DNA of 64,000 bases from CAYNST01 sp964546435 (GTDB lineage: Bacteria; Pseudomonadota; Gammaproteobacteria; Pseudomonadales; Cellvibrionaceae). Made by a program: the position numbers and the translations under genes. Below the pieces are notes generated by a model. The model did not search any database and had not been told where the DNA came from. It saw nothing but the letters and a program-made list of their open reading frames with translations. The stretch's first letter is position 1; every line of letters starts with the position of its first letter. The stretch is taken from the NCBI GenBank assembly GCA_964546435.1, contig CAZJKJ010000007.1:17718-81717 (forward strand), read 5' to 3'. This document shows positions 61,236-64,000 of the stretch, piece after piece.

Positions 61236-62048
61236 TTATTGACGCGCGCCCCACAGAACAGGAACGGGTCGCTCGACGGAGCTGCGAAACGGATTGATAT
61301 CGAGCCCGCCCCGCCGTGTATAGCGCGCATAGACCCACAGATCTTCAAGCTCCGCCGTTTGCCACAAGTCGCCGAAAATCCGCTCGACACACTGTTCGTG
61401 AAAGTCCTGATATTGCCGGAATGCAACCAGGTACGCCAGCAGACTCTGGGGGTCGATTTGCTGCCCGCGGTATCCGATCCATACGCTTGCCCAGTCGGGC
61501 TGCCCGGTCACGGGGCAATTGGTTTTCAGAAGATGACTGACCCAGACGCGCTGGTCGCGAACATCGGCAACCTGCAGTAACGTCCGGTCCGGCTGAAATA
61601 CCGGCTCCCGCAATTCCATTACATCCAGCGGATCGCCAACTGGCTGGCACTGGCCTTGCCGCTGCATCCAGGCGTCCAGCGAAAAAAGCTCCACCATAAC
61701 GTTTGCACCGGCGACTCCACCGAGATCGCGGACGAGTGTTTCCTGCAACTCGCACCAGCCGGACAAGCGGGTCTGGTTCAAGGAATTCAGGTAGTACTTG
61801 AACGATTTGGATTCAATAATACTGTGGCTGCTTGCCGGGAAACTGAATTCCGCCACTGCAACCTGAGGCTTGCCATTAAAGTCCAGCCAGCTCAACTCGT
61901 AGGCCGTCCAGATATCGCGCCCGATCCACTCCAGCGCCGGCAGATTGCGCCGCCCCGCTTCCCGTGCAATCGGTTGCAGCAGGCGCGGGTCATACTGATC
62001 GACGTAATCCTGATGAATACCTAAAGTAATGCCGTCAAAATCCGTCAT
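61236..62048 (-). CDS. queF: NADPH-dependent 7-cyano-7-deazaguanine reductase
   Basis: A 270-residue bimodular (YqcD-subfamily) QueF that reduces preQ0 to preQ1 in queuosine synthesis. The NADPH motif is ESKSFKYYLNSLN (residues 79-91) and the catalytic Cys178 with Asp185 lies in LLKTNCPVTGQPDW. The C-terminal module has FHEQCVERIF. Convergent with cyaB, 15 bp between stops, and just downstream of the ABC genes. Confidence 0.97.
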   Translation of the reverse strand: MTDFDGITLGIHQDYVDQYDPRLLQPIAREAGRRNLPALEWIGRDIWTAYELSWLDFNGKPQVAVAEFSFPASSHSIIESKSFKYYLNSLNQTRLSGWCELQETLVRDLGGVAGANVMVELFSLDAWMQRQGQCQPVGDPLDVMELREPVFQPDRTLLQVADVRDQRVWVSHLLKTNCPVTGQPDWASVWIGYRGQQIDPQSLLAYLVAFRQYQDFHEQCVERIFGDLWQTAELEDLWVYARYTRRGGLDINPFRSSVERPVPVLWGARQ

Positions 62049-62075
62049 TGAGTAACTCGCTTCGGGTTCTGTCGC

Positions 62076-62849
62076 TTATGCATGTAACCGCTTGCCCCGT
62101 GCGAGCAAATACCAGCAGATCATATGCAACAGGAATATCAGCGCGCAGATCCCGCCAATCGCCACCGTAATATCCACATCCGATATCCCGAGGAATCCAT
62201 ACCTGAACGCATTGACCATATACAGGATGGGATTGAACTGGGACAGGTTCTGCCAGAACTCGGGGAGCAGCTGTATCGAATAGAATACGCCCCCAAGATA
62301 GGTCAAAGGTGTCAGCAGGAAGGTTGGCAGAATGGAGATCTCGTCAAAAGATGTCGCAAAAATTGCGTTGATGAGCCCGGCAATGGAAAACAGGATGGAG
62401 GCAAGCAGGACCACGAGCATCGTCATCGCGATGCTTTCAACTTGCAGCCGTACAAAGCCCATGGACACCACCGTGACGATAAAGCCGACCGCCAGCCCCC
62501 GCAACACACCGCCACACACATAACCCCACAGGATGATCAGGCTCGGTGTCGGGCTGACCAGCAGCTCTTCCACGCTTTTATTGAACTTCGCGCTGAAGAA
62601 TGACGACGCCACATTGGAAAAGGAATTATTGATAACCGCCATCATGATTAGACCGGGCACGACGAAGGACATGTAGTCGAACCCCGACATGTGGCCGATG
62701 CGTGAACCGATCAGTTTGCCAAAAATAATGAAATACAGCGCCATGGTTATCACCGGCGGAATTAACGTCTGCAACCAGATGCGGGCAAAACGCTTTACTT
62801 CCTTGCGCACAATTGTGCTGAATGCAACCCATTGCTGCCCCGCATTCAT
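62076..62849 (-). CDS. yadH: ABC-2 type transporter permease (YadH-like)
   Basis: A 257-residue permease with six hydrophobic helices, the ABC-2 signature NPILYMVNAFRYGFLGISD and the opening KEVKRFARIWLQTLIPPVI. Its ATG overlaps the ATPase stop as TGATG. Substrate unknown. Confidence 0.93.
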   Translation of the reverse strand: MNAGQQWVAFSTIVRKEVKRFARIWLQTLIPPVITMALYFIIFGKLIGSRIGHMSGFDYMSFVVPGLIMMAVINNSFSNVASSFFSAKFNKSVEELLVSPTPSLIILWGYVCGGVLRGLAVGFIVTVVSMGFVRLQVESIAMTMLVVLLASILFSIAGLINAIFATSFDEISILPTFLLTPLTYLGGVFYSIQLLPEFWQNLSQFNPILYMVNAFRYGFLGISDVDITVAIGGICALIFLLHMICWYLLARGKRLHA

Positions 62850-63811
62850 CAGTTGCTACTCCCGTCAGCACCCGGCTCCGTCGCATCATGGCGATTCACC
62901 AGTGAGACAAACAATTCTTCCAGGCGGTTCACCTTGTTGCGCATGCTGATCACTTCAATGTTCAATTCGGACAGACCTGCGAACAGTTCGTTCAGCGAAC
63001 GGCCTTTTTCGACATCTGCTTCAAGGGTGCGCGCATCCCGGCGAATGAGCTGGTAACCGTGAATCGAGGGCACCGCGGCAATATCGTCGCGCAGATCCAG
63101 AACAAATACTTCGCGATTCAATTTTGTCAGCAAGCCTTTTACGCTGGTATTTTCAATAATTTCGCCTTTATTGATGATGGCGATATTACGGCACAGCTGC
63201 TCCGCTTCTTCCAGATAGTGGGTCGTCAGAATGATGGTCCTGCCCTGCTCGTTGATTTCCTTCAGGAACTGCCACATGGACCGACGCAGCTCAATGTCGA
63301 CGCCGGCGGACGGTTCGTCAAGGATCAGGATTTCCGGCTCGTGCACCAGGGCCCGGGCCACCATCAAGCGACGCTTCATGCCTCCAGACAACATTCTCGA
63401 TGGCACCTTGCGCTTGTCCCACAACCCCAGTTGCCGCAGATAACGCTCGGCATTCTGGGCTGCCCGACGGCGGCTCAAACCGTAATATCCCGCTTGATTC
63501 AGAACGATGTCGAGGCCGTTTTCAAAGAGATTGAAATTGACTTCCTGAGGCACTATCCCGAGGCGCTGTTTCGCCTGGGAAAAATGTGTGTCGATGTCGT
63601 GCCCGCACACGAAAACCTTGCCGGATGTTTTCCGGACCAGAGAACTCAAAATACCGATGGTGGTGGACTTTCCTGCGCCATTGGGACCGAGCAGAGCAAA
63701 AAAGTCTCCCGGCGTCACATCCAGATCAATGCCATTAAGTGCTGGCGTCGCATTGGCGTAAACCTTCCGCAAGCTGCGAATCGTAATGGCGCTGGAATCT
63801 GTTGAGGACAT
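62849..63811 (-). CDS. yadG: ABC transporter ATP-binding protein (YadG-like)
   Basis: A 320-residue ATPase with Walker A LLGPNGAGKSTTIGIL, signature LSGGMKRRLMVARAL, Walker B LILDEPSAGVD and the H-loop TTHYLEEAEQL. The C-terminal ~90 residues are an extension typical of YadG. AAGG precedes the ATG. Confidence 0.95.
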   Translation of the reverse strand: MSSTDSSAITIRSLRKVYANATPALNGIDLDVTPGDFFALLGPNGAGKSTTIGILSSLVRKTSGKVFVCGHDIDTHFSQAKQRLGIVPQEVNFNLFENGLDIVLNQAGYYGLSRRRAAQNAERYLRQLGLWDKRKVPSRMLSGGMKRRLMVARALVHEPEILILDEPSAGVDIELRRSMWQFLKEINEQGRTIILTTHYLEEAEQLCRNIAIINKGEIIENTSVKGLLTKLNREVFVLDLRDDIAAVPSIHGYQLIRRDARTLEADVEKGRSLNELFAGLSELNIEVISMRNKVNRLEELFVSLVNRHDATEPGADGSSN

Positions 63812-63902
63812 GGTTGCCTTTCATCTACGGACCGGGCGGTCACTTTAGCAAAAGGTTGTGCGGTGTCACAGGGTGACAGCAACAGAATCTTCGGAGTCAG
63901 AA

Positions 63903-63945
63903 ATAAAAAAGGCGCTGCCATACATTTCTGCGTGGCAGCGCCTTT
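63903..63945 (-). terminator. Intrinsic terminator of the tRNA-Gly transcript
   Basis: On the minus strand the stem AAGGCGCTGCCA/TGGCAGCGCCTT is followed by TTTTTTATTT. It lies seven bases beyond the tRNA 3' end, a textbook intrinsic terminator. Confidence 0.9.
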
Positions 63946-63951
63946 AGAATT

Positions 63952-64000
<49 letters not shown>

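Overview
This window comes from a motile gammaproteobacterium. Gene order and protein motifs resemble the Pseudomonadales and marine relatives such as Marinobacter or Hahella types. Three features point there: the FleSR two-component pair beside fliEFGHIJ, an HptB/HsbR/HsbA partner-switching module, and the blocks lipA-lipB-ybeD-dacA-rlpA-mltB-rodA-mrdA-rlmH-rsfS-nadD-proA and thrC-hom-dsbC-xerD followed by rplS-trmD-rimM-rpsP-ffh. These blocks keep an order familiar from Pseudomonas. The species cannot be named from the sequence alone. The window is chromosomal, with no phage, plasmid or intact insertion sequence. It contains one assembly gap of 100 Ns at 23450-23549.

Region 1 (1-15.7 kb, all minus strand) is a flagellar and c-di-GMP block. 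From upstream to downstream it holds a GGDEF-EAL protein, fleS, fleR, a small unknown protein, fliE, fliF, fliG, fliH, fliI, fliJ, hsbA, hsbR, hptB and fliK (cut by the window edge). Correctly spaced sigma-54 (-24/-12) promoter sequences lie before fleS and fliE, and a slightly weaker one before fliK. This matches the RpoN/FleQ/FleR hierarchy known for polar flagella. The start of fliH is preceded by a 14-bp unit that creates two five-codon mini-ORFs chained by ATGA overlaps.

Region 2 (15.7-19.4 kb) is mixed: a cold-shock protein with a good promoter and long leader, an SlyD-like prolyl isomerase, a membrane-anchored hypothetical protein, an Asp-rich lipoprotein, and a LuxR-type regulator whose phosphoacceptor Asp is replaced by Glu. 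Region 3 (19.4-27.9 kb, minus) is one chemotaxis operon: mcp-cheY-STAS-cheA-mcp-cheW-cheR-cheD-cheB. Its layout recalls the Pseudomonas Che2 (F7) type with an added STAS protein. Next come a ribosome-hibernation/cold-shock fusion protein and a small acidic protein.

Region 4 (29.6-54.8 kb, minus) is housekeeping: lipoate synthesis and transfer, elongasome and peptidoglycan enzymes, rlmH/rsfS/nadD/proA, lysS, prfB with its programmed +1 frameshift, recJ, threonine synthesis, dsbC, xerD, the rpsP-rimM-trmD-rplS operon and ffh. Between xerD and rplS lie three tandem copies of a ~130-bp repeat. A single relative with perfect 15-bp terminal inverted repeats sits at 57.9 kb.

Region 5 (55-64 kb) holds ypjD and yfjD homologues, a DUF3135 protein, a small NIF3-insert-like protein, a two-domain pterin-synthase-like protein whose halves have lost complementary parts of the active site, tRNA-Ser(GGA), a MASE2-type adenylate cyclase (cyaB), queF, a YadGH-type ABC transporter and the 3' part of tRNA-Gly(GCC). 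The most unusual items are the complementary two-domain QueD-like protein, the terminal-inverted-repeat element family, and the chained mini-ORFs before fliH.
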